64,000 nucleotides of DNA, taken from assembly GCA_016716765.1 (NCBI GenBank), contig JADJVA010000025.1:1-64000 (forward strand), read 5' to 3'. The notes beneath the pieces are model-generated. The model was not told the DNA's origin and did no database searches. It saw nothing but the letters and a program-made list of their open reading frames with translations. This stretch comes from Bdellovibrionales bacterium (GTDB taxonomy: Bacteria; Bdellovibrionota; Bdellovibrionia; Bdellovibrionales; UBA1609). Of this stretch, positions 34,640 to 44,452 are shown one piece after another (within the stretch, counting starts at the first letter, position 1; each line of letters begins with the position of its first letter). A program made the position numbers and the translations under genes.

Positions 34640-35902
34640 TCAGCGGACAGAACGCCAATTGATGAATACCTTTTTCCCGGCTTTGACAAAAACTTCGATT
34701 GGAGCCATTTCTTCGCCTGTGGCCGCGCCGGCGTCATTGAGTCCCTCTACTTTGACTTTGTAAATGCCCTCCTTTGCCCAAATTCGAGCCACCTGAAATG
34801 TTTCAGGCAAGGTTGACCATTGCCGAGTATCAGCGCGGTCTAATATATTCATTCCAATCCAAGCCAGATCCCCAAGTGCTGAGTTCTTCTGTCGCATCTG
34901 GTCAGAAACGACCGCCTTGCTGACCAGCCCAGCTACCCTCTTGGCAGCAAGGGCCGCATATTGATCACCCAACGTCTTCATGGCAGTGTCCTCAACAGAA
35001 TAAACAAGCCGGCTTCTCTCCTCGCCGACCCCCTCAATGGACATTTTGGCCTGAGTGGTTCGTGATTTCACAGGGTAAAGCTTTGGTAGTCTGGGCGAGG
35101 AGGGGTCAGGACGTTTTCGCGGGCTCCACCCCTGCTGGTAAATAAGTACAATTTCACCGTAATTCTTGTCCTTCCACTGCTTTCTGGACTCAGCTTCGGA
35201 GTAAACCTTCTTGAGAAGCTTCAAGTCTTCTGTTCTTTGAGACAAACTTGCTGTTCGATAGAGATCCTGGTTGATGTAAGGAAAGTTCGGAAGCAATTCC
35301 TGGAATTTTTTATAATCTATATAGGCATCGTCCCACTTACGATCAGATTCCCAAATCATTGCCGCCAGGTAATATGCAAATGGGTTCTGCTCATAATCTT
35401 TCTTTGCCTCATATTTGTAGTTATAGAGTTTTTGATTGAGTTTGCGGGTCTCAACCAGGGCCGCATCATGCTGATTTTGCATCAAGAAATTCACTGCCAA
35501 AATGGCATTGACCAATATTTTCTCATAGTCATCGCCTTTGTATTGAACCATTCCTTCGTTCAGCAAAAGTGATCCAACAATACGTGAAATACTATGGTAA
35601 TCTTTTACCTCAGAGAGTTGGTCGGCCAGAAGCAGAGCTTTGGTACTTTCTTCGTAATCGCGAGCGATGTGAGCGGCCATTCCGTAGTCAAATAAATAGA
35701 CCAATCGATCATCTGAATCCTTCCAAGCCTTTTCTTTGAATTCCTTAATGACCAGGTCCAACTTATTATTTCGAATCAACTCTTGCGCCTGGTCTGCCTT
35801 ATAATCAAAGGTAGCACAGCCAAAAATAATCAGGCTCAAAGTAAAAAGGGCGAGTCCTCTATGAAGGCTCGCCCGTGTGACTGACAATTTCATATCACTC
35901 AT
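34640..35902 (-). CDS. COG3014-family lipoprotein (420 aa)
   Basis: A secreted lipoprotein with the lipobox IIFGC (Cys29). The body is a TPR-like helical array (YKGDDYEKILVNAILAVNFL, then QNPFAYYLAAMIWESDRKWD) typical of COG3014 proteins, which in many Gram-negative bacteria are encoded beside LpoB-like proteins. The C-terminal part contains predicted strands (IEVFVKAGKKVFINWRSVR). It lies just downstream of lpoB on the same strand (18 bases apart). The pairing suggests a shared role with LpoB in activating peptidoglycan synthesis; the activity of COG3014 proteins is not established. Confidence 0.75.
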   Translation of the reverse strand: MSDMKLSVTRASLHRGLALFTLSLIIFGCATFDYKADQAQELIRNNKLDLVIKEFKEKAWKDSDDRLVYLFDYGMAAHIARDYEESTKALLLADQLSEVKDYHSISRIVGSLLLNEGMVQYKGDDYEKILVNAILAVNFLMQNQHDAALVETRKLNQKLYNYKYEAKKDYEQNPFAYYLAAMIWESDRKWDDAYIDYKKFQELLPNFPYINQDLYRTASLSQRTEDLKLLKKVYSEAESRKQWKDKNYGEIVLIYQQGWSPRKRPDPSSPRLPKLYPVKSRTTQAKMSIEGVGEERSRLVYSVEDTAMKTLGDQYAALAAKRVAGLVSKAVVSDQMRQKNSALGDLAWIGMNILDRADTRQWSTLPETFQVARIWAKEGIYKVKVEGLNDAGAATGEEMAPIEVFVKAGKKVFINWRSVR

Positions 35903-35920
35903 CGCGTGTTTTTCCCGCTA

Positions 35921-36523
35921 TCACATGCCAACGCGGCGCTTTTGGAATACTTTGCGAATTTGTTTGTAATCTGACCAAACGATAATTCCTGACTTAAGAT
36001 TGGTCATATTCAGAGTAATTTTGTAATAAACCGATTTGTCCTTGCCGGCCTGTTGTACAATGGAGTCCAAACGACCATTGATAATAAAGTCCGCACCAAT
36101 TTGCCCGCCAGCCGACTTTTTGGTCTCTCGATTCACCATTCCTGAGTCCTGATACTCATACTCATCCTTAATGTCCTCCCGCGCTTCTTTATCGACAAAG
36201 GCCACGCGACCACCCCGAGAGAGTTCCACTCGGACCATATCCATAACGCTTTGAGTATCAATGTGCTCGCTAGTCTTGTTCTGAAGTTGAGTGACCATCA
36301 CGACGGGTGGGCGCTTTGCACTGGATATAGAGTAATGACCAGTCGCGCTAGACACCAAGTCACGAACTGCATTCTGCATATCGGATTCTGACCACTGATC
36401 GTTGAGTAAGTTGGTTCGATTCACATCCTCATCATATTCGCCTTTAACAAAGGCTTTTGGCCCGCAAGAACTAAGAATAAAAAACGCCGAAAGTGCAACG
36501 AGTGAATAGGATTTCCGTTTCAT
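35921..36523 (-). CDS. lpoB: Penicillin-binding protein activator LpoB
   Basis: An outer-membrane lipoprotein that reaches through the periplasm to activate PBP1b. The lipobox is FILSSCG. The LpoB core is recognisable: VVMVTQLQNKTSEHIDTQSV, VRVELSRGGRVAFVDK, and GADFIINGRLDSIVQQ near the end. Start ATG 36523 (MKRKSYSLVALSAF) gives a clean signal peptide; another in-frame ATG lies 15 bases upstream. It is followed by the COG3014 gene. Confidence 0.85.
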   Translation of the reverse strand: MKRKSYSLVALSAFFILSSCGPKAFVKGEYDEDVNRTNLLNDQWSESDMQNAVRDLVSSATGHYSISSAKRPPVVMVTQLQNKTSEHIDTQSVMDMVRVELSRGGRVAFVDKEAREDIKDEYEYQDSGMVNRETKKSAGGQIGADFIINGRLDSIVQQAGKDKSVYYKITLNMTNLKSGIIVWSDYKQIRKVFQKRRVGM

Positions 36524-36696
36524 GATTAAACTCCTCAAAAAGATAAATCATCTTAGAGAGAAAACCCAGACAGAAGCAAGCCCATAAAACAGCGCTTTAT
36601 ACACGACTCGAGTTTCCGGCCATGTCCGCTCAGCGCATTGCGCTAGACCTGGTGTGAATTCGAGCTGGTGAGGGCTATCTCGCAATTTTTGCACTG

Positions 36697-37140
36697 ATGC
36701 CTGAGATGTTTGTGAGCAAAAGCAAGCGATTCAAACTGCAAGGGGGAGGGGTGGAAATTGTCACCAGCGAGAATGCCGCTCGTTTTTTTAGGTCCAAAAT
36801 GGACGCTGAAGTGGAGGAGTTCTGGATTGTGGGGCTCTCTTCTTCCAAAAAAATTATTTCGGCAAAATGTCTTTTTCGAGGTACGGTCGATTCGTGTTTG
36901 GTTCACCCTCGGGACATCATTCGATTTTCTTGTCTCACCAATTCCTCAACAGTGATAATTAGCCACAATCACCCCAGCGGAGATCCAACTCCATCCCTTC
37001 ACGATATTCGCCTGACCCATAAGTTGCAGAGGATTGGACGTCTCGTGCAGATTCCAGTGCTCGATCACATCATCGTCACTCGCCATAGCTTCACTAGCTT
37101 TCGAGAGAACAAATGGTTTAAGCGATCTTTGGCTCAATGA
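36697..37140 (+). CDS. RadC-like JAB-domain protein without HhH domain
   Basis: Contains the RadC/JAB metal-site motif SHNHPSGDPTPSLHD (His-x-His and the distal Asp) and the preceding CLFRGTVDSCLVHPRDIIRF region. At 147 residues it lacks the N-terminal helix-hairpin-helix part of classical RadC and resembles the short RadC-like proteins found in mobile DNA and anti-restriction loci. The activity of the family is not settled; some members have deaminase- or nuclease-associated roles. The ribosome binding site is poor. Its end overlaps the convergent membrane protein gene by seven bases. Confidence 0.7.
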   Translation: MPEMFVSKSKRFKLQGGGVEIVTSENAARFFRSKMDAEVEEFWIVGLSSSKKIISAKCLFRGTVDSCLVHPRDIIRFSCLTNSSTVIISHNHPSGDPTPSLHDIRLTHKLQRIGRLVQIPVLDHIIVTRHSFTSFRENKWFKRSLAQ

Positions 37141-37850
37141 GATCCGCTATTACGCGGATCGAATGGATCGGGCCTTTTATTCACAGAGCCGTCGACGCGC
37201 CTAGGAAGGCGCAGAGGAACATCTGTCCCAATCGGCTGAATAGCAACGACTTCTAGTTTATCGTTAATCGAAAGATGAAAGCCATCTCTCTCTGCATTTT
37301 CAATTAACTGCCTCACAAACTCCTCGCGACTTCTTTTGTCGTAGTCCAATGTAAATAGCTTATGCTGCAAAATGGAATCCATCCGTAGAACAGGATCCCC
37401 ATGGCTATTGTATTTCTTAGTCCCACTGACATCGGCAAACACTTTGCCCGAATTGTCCTCAGATACCTCGCCGATATATCCTTGATCAACTTGTCTTTCT
37501 CTTGAATGTATAAAAGAAGCATCAATCACGGCCGCTGGTGCCAAACGACGATTATCCAATTCGATTCTCAGAGCATTTAGCTCGGACATCTTCGCCACAT
37601 CCTGCATCTGCTTGTCAAGATAGGCATCGAGACGATCCAATTTTTTACCCGCAACATTTTTTGGTTTCTCGAGTGAATGTTTTTGTTGCTTAAAAACACC
37701 TTGCTTTTCCAACAGTACTGCAGCCAAAGCCAAAATAATTATAAAAGGAACAAGACCCTGAAGCCTTCCACCCTCCTCTGAATCAGAACGGGAAGACTCC
37801 GATCTGCTTGCCCCTGTTCTAACCGATTTGTGATTCCTTGCCGTGGCCAT
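37134..37850 (-). CDS. Single-pass membrane hypothetical protein (238 aa)
   Basis: One membrane helix at about residues 32-47 (LQGLVPFIIILALAAVLL), preceded by a Ser/Arg-rich cytoplasmic end. A long periplasmic part has coiled-coil character (LDRLDAYLDKQMQDVAKMSE), then a region with strands (GKVFADVSGTKKYNSHGDPV) and a Pro/Arg-rich tail. The start ATG 37850 (MATARNHKS) has a GAGG box; a GTG at 37862 is the alternative. I do not recognise a family. It could be a small divisome or envelope protein, but nothing in the sequence proves it. Confidence 0.55.
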   Translation of the reverse strand: MATARNHKSVRTGASRSESSRSDSEEGGRLQGLVPFIIILALAAVLLEKQGVFKQQKHSLEKPKNVAGKKLDRLDAYLDKQMQDVAKMSELNALRIELDNRRLAPAAVIDASFIHSRERQVDQGYIGEVSEDNSGKVFADVSGTKKYNSHGDPVLRMDSILQHKLFTLDYDKRSREEFVRQLIENAERDGFHLSINDKLEVVAIQPIGTDVPLRLPRRVDGSVNKRPDPFDPRNSGSH

Positions 37851-37997
37851 CGTTAACCTCACAAATGAATATAAGCTGCAAACTTTCGGCCAGAGTACTT
37901 TTCATAGCTACTTGATCTCAAAGGTTTTTCTGGAATGAATTCGATGAAGCGCTACAATCTATTGACAGTTGAAAAAAGATTGCACAACCAACCCTGA

Positions 37998-40900
37998 TCA
38001 AGGCACAGCACAGGTCAATCCTGTGAATCGATTTTGTTGTGCCTGGCAGTTTTGAACAATTTCAGTTGGTGTGAGAACTGCATTGTAAACGCGAACAATG
38101 CTCATATCACCGCTTAGGGTCCAGTTAGTGCTAAACTCTCGCCCCAGCTTTAAGACACTTCCTAGTTTATTCATTCCATCGTAAGGATTGGCGTTGGAGG
38201 TACTGACATAAGATTGCTCGGTACCATTTACATAGAGCTTAATACCCGTTTCGGTTTCAGAGCCGGAATAAGTGGCCACCAATTGATACCAAGTATTGGT
38301 CGACAGTTGAGTAGACCCTCTACGACCTCTGACCGCAGAGGCGTCTGAATCAACTAGGTCCAGTGCGGTGTATTTGTTGCTATCTAAATAAAGATAGTAC
38401 TCCGCAGCTGGATAGTTGGAATCATCCATGGTCACAAGAATTGTATTAGCGGAATTGACGAGCCTAATCCATATTTCCAAAGAAAAGGGCTGATCATTGC
38501 CAGCTCCATCGGTGAAAGAAAAGGTGTCAGAATCATCAAGCCACACTCCCGAATCATCGCCGTCAAATATGAGCCGATAAGGATTTACCGATGTGCCTGT
38601 CCCTTTCCAACCGTAGGTCCCGCAAGAATCAAAAAACCAGAGAACACCGCTCATGGACCCTTGTACTGGAGACCACGTGGCGTTGGAAGAACAGCCAGTA
38701 TCCGCGGCATATGAGCTGAGTGCTTGTAGGGCATTGGCCGCATCCAAATGCAAAAGCAAATTGGAAGTCTTGATATTTTCAATGGGTATCGAACGATACC
38801 GGTTGGCTTCGAGTTGAAAATCAGCTCCCACCACTTGGGAAGATCCCGCGCTCGAACCATCACTGGAACCAAATAGTTTGAAACCACCTAAATCTCCACC
38901 CCAAAAGGAGGTGTTCAAATTGGAATTCCCTAGATGGACAGCAGAGGCCCCATTGGGATCCCAACCGCCAGGGGGAGTGACAGAACCCTCCAACTGACCA
39001 TTTAAGAAAAAACTCACAATAGTGCCATCAAAAAGAGTGACGATTTGATTCCAGTAGCTAGTGCTCAAATCATTTTTTGATATCAAATAAGAATTGGAAG
39101 TGGCTGCATTGTAATGAGCGAGAATGCGATTCAGATTAAGTTCACCAGTATACACAGCTGGTTCGTCAATGAATCCCTTAAATCCCAAATTAGCTCCCCC
39201 CAATTGCCGACCAATAGTAAAATCCACGCAATACCGATTGCCGGTATACACTCCGGCACTGTCATTGGTGTCATCGACTCGAACTCCATTGAGGTAGAGC
39301 TGAATGCCGGCATTGGTCTCCGACCCACTGTAAGTCATCACCACATGATGCCAAGTTCCGACAACCAGAGCCGTATTATAAAGACGGCCGATTCGCTTAG
39401 AATCGCTTTCCATCTCAAAAAGCCTCATATAAAGTTTTTTCGCGGCATTGACTCCAAATACATATCCGCGAGTGACATTTCCATTGTTGTGACTAGCCAT
39501 GATGGCCCCGTCGCTTGAATAGTCGGAAGCCAAATTGATCCAAGCTTCAAGGGTAAAAGCTTCGTCAGCACCCGAACAATCCGAATAACTATATTTGACT
39601 CCGTACCCGTATCCACCCAACACATCACTACCACCATCATCGCCTCCATCAAACCATACGGCACTCCCAAACAATACCTTCATCGTCGGCTGACCGAGGT
39701 CAGGATGGCTAGTATCTGGTGGTAGCTCCAAATGACAGGGATTTCCTCCACAATAATTCGCTCCTGAAATCTCTTTGATGGCAGTGGTGGAGGCGCTCGT
39801 GCTTTCGGGCTCATCCAGCTTCCAATAGCCAGTGGGGGAGTCCGACATCACCTCTTCGCGGTAAGTTTTAATAGTCCCTGAATCACCAAAAAACAGGACC
39901 ATTTTGCCTGCTTCAATCGAGCTTCCCTGACGAATTTCAAATCCCTTGCTGGCACTGGAGTTTGACAAAATAGTGGATGAAGCAGCACTGCTCGGCCTAA
40001 CCCAGGTCGAGAAACGCAATTTGGTAAAGGAATTCATCACCGAACCTAAATTGAGATAATTTGTTGATCCGTTAAAACCAAGAGCATAAGACGAAGCGGG
40101 AGTGCCATCCCCTTTCCAAGGAGAGGCAGACATATTGGCCAAGCTAACAACTGCCCCTGATTTTAAATCCAGCCAATCTCTGAGATCGTCATTGGCTGTT
40201 CCGTCCAATCGTGGGACCAAGGCCAAACCTGTGAGCGGGGTTGAATCAATGGAGAAAAGTGGATCCAAGCCATATACAAACTGGCTGGAAGAAAATCGAT
40301 CTCGCACCGATATATAAAAGCTTTCATTAGATGAATTTCCAAGAGAATCCTGAGCTGTCACAGTGAATTGATAAGTTCCTCTTTGAGTCACCGTGGGAAT
40401 CCAGGAAAGAATGCCGTTAGAAAAGCTGGCCGTTCCGCCGGTCAAATACACTCCGTTAGTCAACGTGTAGGAGGCCAGAGAACCGCAATTAGTGCCAGGT
40501 CCAGCGTAATTGGGATCAGATGGGTGAAGTCCCATAGTTTGATAAATACAAGTGGGCCAAACGATAGGATTGTTGGATTCCGGATCTATGGCTGTTGCCA
40601 CCAATGATAAAGATGTCTGGGCTATGACAGGCTCATTAGTTCCGTCCATAGGGAAAACAAGATTAGCGGGAGCCGTGATCACAGGGGGTAAATTGCTGAC
40701 TCTCGACCAACTATATTGAGTCCCTGGGTAGGCCTGATAGTTTCCTGCCAAATCTCTTCCCACCACACAAAGATTGTAATTTCCAACCATTCCCACTGAG
40801 TCCGTAATAGGCGTGGCAATGGCTGTTTCCACTGAATAACCAGAAGGTGAATTGCAATCAATTCCTATTCCCACTTTGGAACGATAGTGAGTCACCCCAG

Positions 40901-42263
40901 CTCCCGCCACTGTCACATTCAAAATGGTGTCTGAACTCGGGTCAGAAGGAGTGCTCAAAAGAGTAGCCGTAGGAGGTATTGTATCGATTGTAAAAGTGCA
41001 AGTGCCATATCCTGAGGTTTGAATATTACCGGCATTATCAGTGCCTCTCACTTGAATATTGTGAGCTGACTCACTCAAGCCTGAAAACTCGCAACTTCCA
41101 CTCCAGGCCCCCCCATCCAATCGACATTCTGTGGTTCTGCAGCCACTGGTCGCATCGGTGCAACCGGCTGTCGCCGCCACCCAAGTGGAACTGATCTCTG
41201 CCGAAATCCCACTGCAAGTGCCCGCTGGTTCCACTCGATCTAAAATAATGGATTGAGTCACACCAGTACTGCCCACCGCATCTCCAACATCAGCAAGCCA
41301 AACATAAACTGTTTTAGGTCCATCCGACCCACCAAGAGACAAAGTGGTTGGACGCACCAAGTACCAATTATTTGAGGGTCCCTCTCCACCCGTGCAGGTG
41401 GCCGAGCCGTTGGCTGGAACAGTTGTCTGACTTTCGCTCAAACACCATTTGCTCGCAGCTGTGTCATTACCGATGGCCGCCGTAATCAGCAAATTCCGAG
41501 TGTAACCAACTGATGATGAAGCTTCGGAAAGACTCAAAGTTGCCAAATTATTGCCAATGGTTACGGAGGACGTGCATTGAGGCGTGGAAGCATTGCCGGC
41601 TAAATCAAATGCAGTCAACCGCAGCGAATATACTCCGTCAATAAGGCCCGTCCAGCTATATGTCGTAGCGATTTGCTGAATAATATTTTGCGCAACTCCT
41701 GAGCAACCACTACCAGTAAATAATTCCACTTTAAACGGAATCGCGGGGTGCAGACCGGACACTCCCTGATCACTTGATGTCCAGGAAAATTCAAACTGAG
41801 TCCCACCTTGCGTGACTGGGGCAGATGGCAAAGTGATCGTTAGCTGCGGCTTCTGGAGGTCTACCACCAAATTAGTGGAACAAATGGGTGGGCTAGCCAA
41901 AGTTCCTTTTAGTGCGATCACTTGGACTGAGTAAACCTCTGAATCCAGAAGGCCCGAAAGAATAAACTGGCTGGCATTGGTCAATGAAACCTGCTGAGGA
42001 GTTCCACCACAATTTCTTGCATTAAAGAGTCTCACTTCGTAGCTCTCCGCATTGCCATGCGCCAAAGACCAGCTCATCGAGTGAGAAGACGAAGGTACAT
42101 AGAAATCAGAACCTTGGCCTGAGAAATCATTGAGTACCGGATTGACTTCAATTCCCGAACCCAAACCAATATGGCCCATAATAGTATTGTCGCAAGCAGA
42201 GAGAATGACGACCGCTGCGGCCAAAATGAAAAATCGCCCGCCCAGTTGGACTGCTCTATTCAT
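37998..42263 (-). CDS. Giant LamG/Ig-like lipoprotein (1421 aa)
   Basis: A very large surface lipoprotein. The signal peptide ends in VILSAC (Cys24), then come fibronectin/Ig-like repeats (residues about 40-560), each with Cys pairs and strand patterns such as SGLLDSEVYSVQVIALKG and FRLTAFDLAGN-like blocks. A cadherin-like part follows (GTYQFTVTAQDSLGNSSNE). The rest is built from concanavalin-type LamG domains: one at about 700-800 that resumes at 1059-1130, a second complete one nested inside it (801-1058), and a third at about 1155-1405. LamG domains bind sugars or proteins. The start ATG 42263 has a GGAG box. The domain content suggests a surface adhesin or binding protein. Confidence 0.75.
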   Translation of the reverse strand: MNRAVQLGGRFFILAAAVVILSACDNTIMGHIGLGSGIEVNPVLNDFSGQGSDFYVPSSSHSMSWSLAHGNAESYEVRLFNARNCGGTPQQVSLTNASQFILSGLLDSEVYSVQVIALKGTLASPPICSTNLVVDLQKPQLTITLPSAPVTQGGTQFEFSWTSSDQGVSGLHPAIPFKVELFTGSGCSGVAQNIIQQIATTYSWTGLIDGVYSLRLTAFDLAGNASTPQCTSSVTIGNNLATLSLSEASSSVGYTRNLLITAAIGNDTAASKWCLSESQTTVPANGSATCTGGEGPSNNWYLVRPTTLSLGGSDGPKTVYVWLADVGDAVGSTGVTQSIILDRVEPAGTCSGISAEISSTWVAATAGCTDATSGCRTTECRLDGGAWSGSCEFSGLSESAHNIQVRGTDNAGNIQTSGYGTCTFTIDTIPPTATLLSTPSDPSSDTILNVTVAGAGVTHYRSKVGIGIDCNSPSGYSVETAIATPITDSVGMVGNYNLCVVGRDLAGNYQAYPGTQYSWSRVSNLPPVITAPANLVFPMDGTNEPVIAQTSLSLVATAIDPESNNPIVWPTCIYQTMGLHPSDPNYAGPGTNCGSLASYTLTNGVYLTGGTASFSNGILSWIPTVTQRGTYQFTVTAQDSLGNSSNESFYISVRDRFSSSQFVYGLDPLFSIDSTPLTGLALVPRLDGTANDDLRDWLDLKSGAVVSLANMSASPWKGDGTPASSYALGFNGSTNYLNLGSVMNSFTKLRFSTWVRPSSAASSTILSNSSASKGFEIRQGSSIEAGKMVLFFGDSGTIKTYREEVMSDSPTGYWKLDEPESTSASTTAIKEISGANYCGGNPCHLELPPDTSHPDLGQPTMKVLFGSAVWFDGGDDGGSDVLGGYGYGVKYSYSDCSGADEAFTLEAWINLASDYSSDGAIMASHNNGNVTRGYVFGVNAAKKLYMRLFEMESDSKRIGRLYNTALVVGTWHHVVMTYSGSETNAGIQLYLNGVRVDDTNDSAGVYTGNRYCVDFTIGRQLGGANLGFKGFIDEPAVYTGELNLNRILAHYNAATSNSYLISKNDLSTSYWNQIVTLFDGTIVSFFLNGQLEGSVTPPGGWDPNGASAVHLGNSNLNTSFWGGDLGGFKLFGSSDGSSAGSSQVVGADFQLEANRYRSIPIENIKTSNLLLHLDAANALQALSSYAADTGCSSNATWSPVQGSMSGVLWFFDSCGTYGWKGTGTSVNPYRLIFDGDDSGVWLDDSDTFSFTDGAGNDQPFSLEIWIRLVNSANTILVTMDDSNYPAAEYYLYLDSNKYTALDLVDSDASAVRGRRGSTQLSTNTWYQLVATYSGSETETGIKLYVNGTEQSYVSTSNANPYDGMNKLGSVLKLGREFSTNWTLSGDMSIVRVYNAVLTPTEIVQNCQAQQNRFTGLTCAVP

Positions 42264-42453
42264 AAAACTCCGCCCTTCACGTTCCACGTTTAGGAGGGCC
42301 TTCTCAAAAAGGCCCAACCCGTTCGACAATAATATTATAATCCAAAAGGCCAAAACTAGAAAGTTTATCCTTAAAGGGTTTGTTGGCTTGGATCAAATTA
42401 GGATAAGAAAATGCGAATTAGCGTCTTTCTCTAGCATGCGATCTTCGATTGAT

Positions 42454-43563
42454 TTAATTTTCAATTCCCCGTCGAGGCAGAATGATCTTAAACTGGGTCC
42501 CCTTTTTTAATTCGGATTCCACTAGAAGTTCACCCCCATGTTTTTGAACTATCCCATAAGAGATACTGAGTCCTAATCCCGTGCCCTTGCCTATCGACTT
42601 AGTCGTAAAAAAGGGGTCAAAAATCTGGTCCACGGTAGATTGCGCCATTCCCCTTCCCGTGTCCCGAATCGAAATAAAAATTCGCTTGGAATCAAGCTTT
42701 CCTGTTTCAATATAGATTTCTCCTTCACCTTCGATAGCCTGGGCCGCATTGGACAGAATGTTCATAAAAACCTGATTGAGATGACTGGGATAGCAAATAA
42801 TATGGGGAATCTTTCCAAATTTCTTATGTACTTTAATGCGATTTTTGAATTCACCAGTCAAAAGCCTTAATGTTTCTTCGATTCCCTCATGAATGTCTGC
42901 CTCCTTGATTTGGCCTTCCTCCAAGCGAGAAAAACTCCTGAGTCCTAGGACGATATCTCTTGTCCGGCGCGCCCCTTCTTCACAGGAGTGAATCAGCTTA
43001 GGAAGGTCTTCAACAATATAATTGAAATCAACTCGCTTCATTTCACCTTTCAATTTTTGTGGATCCTTCTGGGCAATCTCAATCAATTTTATGAGTTTTT
43101 CAGAGTACTCATTGAGGTGGCTCATGTTGCTATAAATGAAGCCTATGGGATTGTTCAATTCGTGAGCAACTCCAGCAACCAACTGACCCAGACTTGCCAT
43201 CTTTGCGGAGTGCACGAGTCGAGCCTGAGTTTCTCTGATCTCACTATTGGCACTTTCAAGCTCATCGATCTTTGCCTTCAAGTCCTTTTGTACTTGATAG
43301 ACCCGTTGAGACATATCATTGAAACTTTCGACCAAAAGCCCAAGTTCGGTGTCTCCCACGCCTTTCACTTCGATTCGACCTCGATTCATATCCATTTTTC
43401 GAAGTCCTTCCAACAATTCATAGAGAGGTCTCAGCAAAATTTTAGAGAAAATAATACTCAGAACAACAAGTAACAAAACAATCGTTCCAACGACCGAAAA
43501 AAAGGCATAGTTCACATTTTGCAGAATGGAACGCGAAGCGCTTTTTGAAGCCCCCAGCCCCAC
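42454..43563 (-). CDS. Sensor histidine kinase, C-terminal HAMP-HisKA-ATPase piece
   Basis: This frame covers the second membrane helix (YAFFSVVGTIVLLLVVLSII), a HAMP-like linker, a short coiled coil, the HisKA box KMASLGQLVAGVAHELNNPI with the phospho-accepting His, and the HATPase_c domain with N box QVFMNILSNAAQAIEGEG, G1 box IRDTGRGM, and G2 box GKGTGLGLSISYGIVQKHGG. The frame is open further upstream and joins the sensor piece near 43718-43720 (one A missing in an AAA run). No response regulator gene is adjacent, so this is an orphan kinase by position. Confidence 0.85.
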   Translation of the reverse strand: MGLGASKSASRSILQNVNYAFFSVVGTIVLLLVVLSIIFSKILLRPLYELLEGLRKMDMNRGRIEVKGVGDTELGLLVESFNDMSQRVYQVQKDLKAKIDELESANSEIRETQARLVHSAKMASLGQLVAGVAHELNNPIGFIYSNMSHLNEYSEKLIKLIEIAQKDPQKLKGEMKRVDFNYIVEDLPKLIHSCEEGARRTRDIVLGLRSFSRLEEGQIKEADIHEGIEETLRLLTGEFKNRIKVHKKFGKIPHIICYPSHLNQVFMNILSNAAQAIEGEGEIYIETGKLDSKRIFISIRDTGRGMAQSTVDQIFDPFFTTKSIGKGTGLGLSISYGIVQKHGGELLVESELKKGTQFKIILPRRGIEN

Positions 43564-44402
43564 AAAGAATTCCGAATCTCCCCAACGTATGGGTTGAATC
43601 CGAAATCCGTAAGGAGCACCTTGAACCGTAAGATCAAAGTATGTCGACGTACCAGCAGCCAGAAATTTGCGAAAAATCCAGCCCTTAAGAGACGAAAATC
43701 GGCATGACTCGAGAAGATTTCCTCTCCGTGATTTTCAAAAAAGAAAATTTCCAAACCAAGACGATTTTTTATTCCTGTTCGAAAATTTTCGTCCAAACTG
43801 ATCACTTCTTCTAAGTAACCAATTGTTCGTCCCACTGAGTTTTTAATTTTTAGAAAAACAGTTAAGTCTACGCTTTGAGTAGTGACTCGACCCTTGCCAT
43901 CCTTTTGTGTCCGAAAATCAACTAAGGTTACCTCATCCTTGGCTTTCACTTTGTCGAGAAATTCGCTCTTAAGCTCAACCGGACCCCCTTCTATATTTTG
44001 ACGTCTTTGAATTCTTCCCTGTCCATCACGGTACAATGCTATTTCGAGACGCCCCTGCCGATCATGAATCCAGAGCCGATTGGCGTAGTGGCTTTTCATG
44101 GCTTCAATAACTAAATCACGGGCCGGCGAATAGGATCCTTTAGATAGTTGAAAAATAAGAGCATTGGACTGTGCAAGCCGGCGTGCTTGGACGAGCAGTC
44201 CATTTTCGAAATCAGAGATAATGACGCTGATCTCTCGAGCATTTCCGGTTAAGCGCTGGTTCAATTCTTGATCAATTGCCTGCTCATATTTGACGAGAGA
44301 ATATCCCGTGATAAACGTCAGTGGTATTATGGAAAAGAGAAGAAAAGACAAAATCAAAAGCGTGCGCAGAGATTTTTTGGGCTTTCTCGTTACTGCACTC
44401 AT
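43512..44402 (-). CDS. Sensor histidine kinase, N-terminal sensor piece
   Basis: This piece holds the first membrane helix (LRTLLILSFLLFSIIPLTFI) and the periplasmic sensor domain (about 200 residues) of the kinase encoded downstream. Its last 70 residues are out of frame: the frame is lost near 43718-43720, and the correct continuation (NLLESCRFSSLKGWIFRKF) lies in the frame of the kinase piece. The sensor part looks like a double-Cache or PAS-like periplasmic domain by length, but I cannot assign it. Restored, the kinase has about 600 residues. Confidence 0.7.
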   Translation of the reverse strand: MSAVTRKPKKSLRTLLILSFLLFSIIPLTFITGYSLVKYEQAIDQELNQRLTGNAREISVIISDFENGLLVQARRLAQSNALIFQLSKGSYSPARDLVIEAMKSHYANRLWIHDRQGRLEIALYRDGQGRIQRRQNIEGGPVELKSEFLDKVKAKDEVTLVDFRTQKDGKGRVTTQSVDLTVFLKIKNSVGRTIGYLEEVISLDENFRTGIKNRLGLEIFFFENHGEEIFSSHADFRLLRAGFFANFWLLVRRHTLILRFKVLLTDFGFNPYVGEIRNSLWGWGLQKALRVPFCKM

Positions 44403-44452
44403 TCGTATCCAAGTGGGTTGCGGCCAGTGAGCTAAGCTAATGAGTCAATGCA

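Noticed and set aside
36697..37140. RadC-like gene as a sign of a mobile element
   Set aside because: There are no flanking repeats, integrase or tRNA gene nearby; a single short RadC-like gene is not enough.
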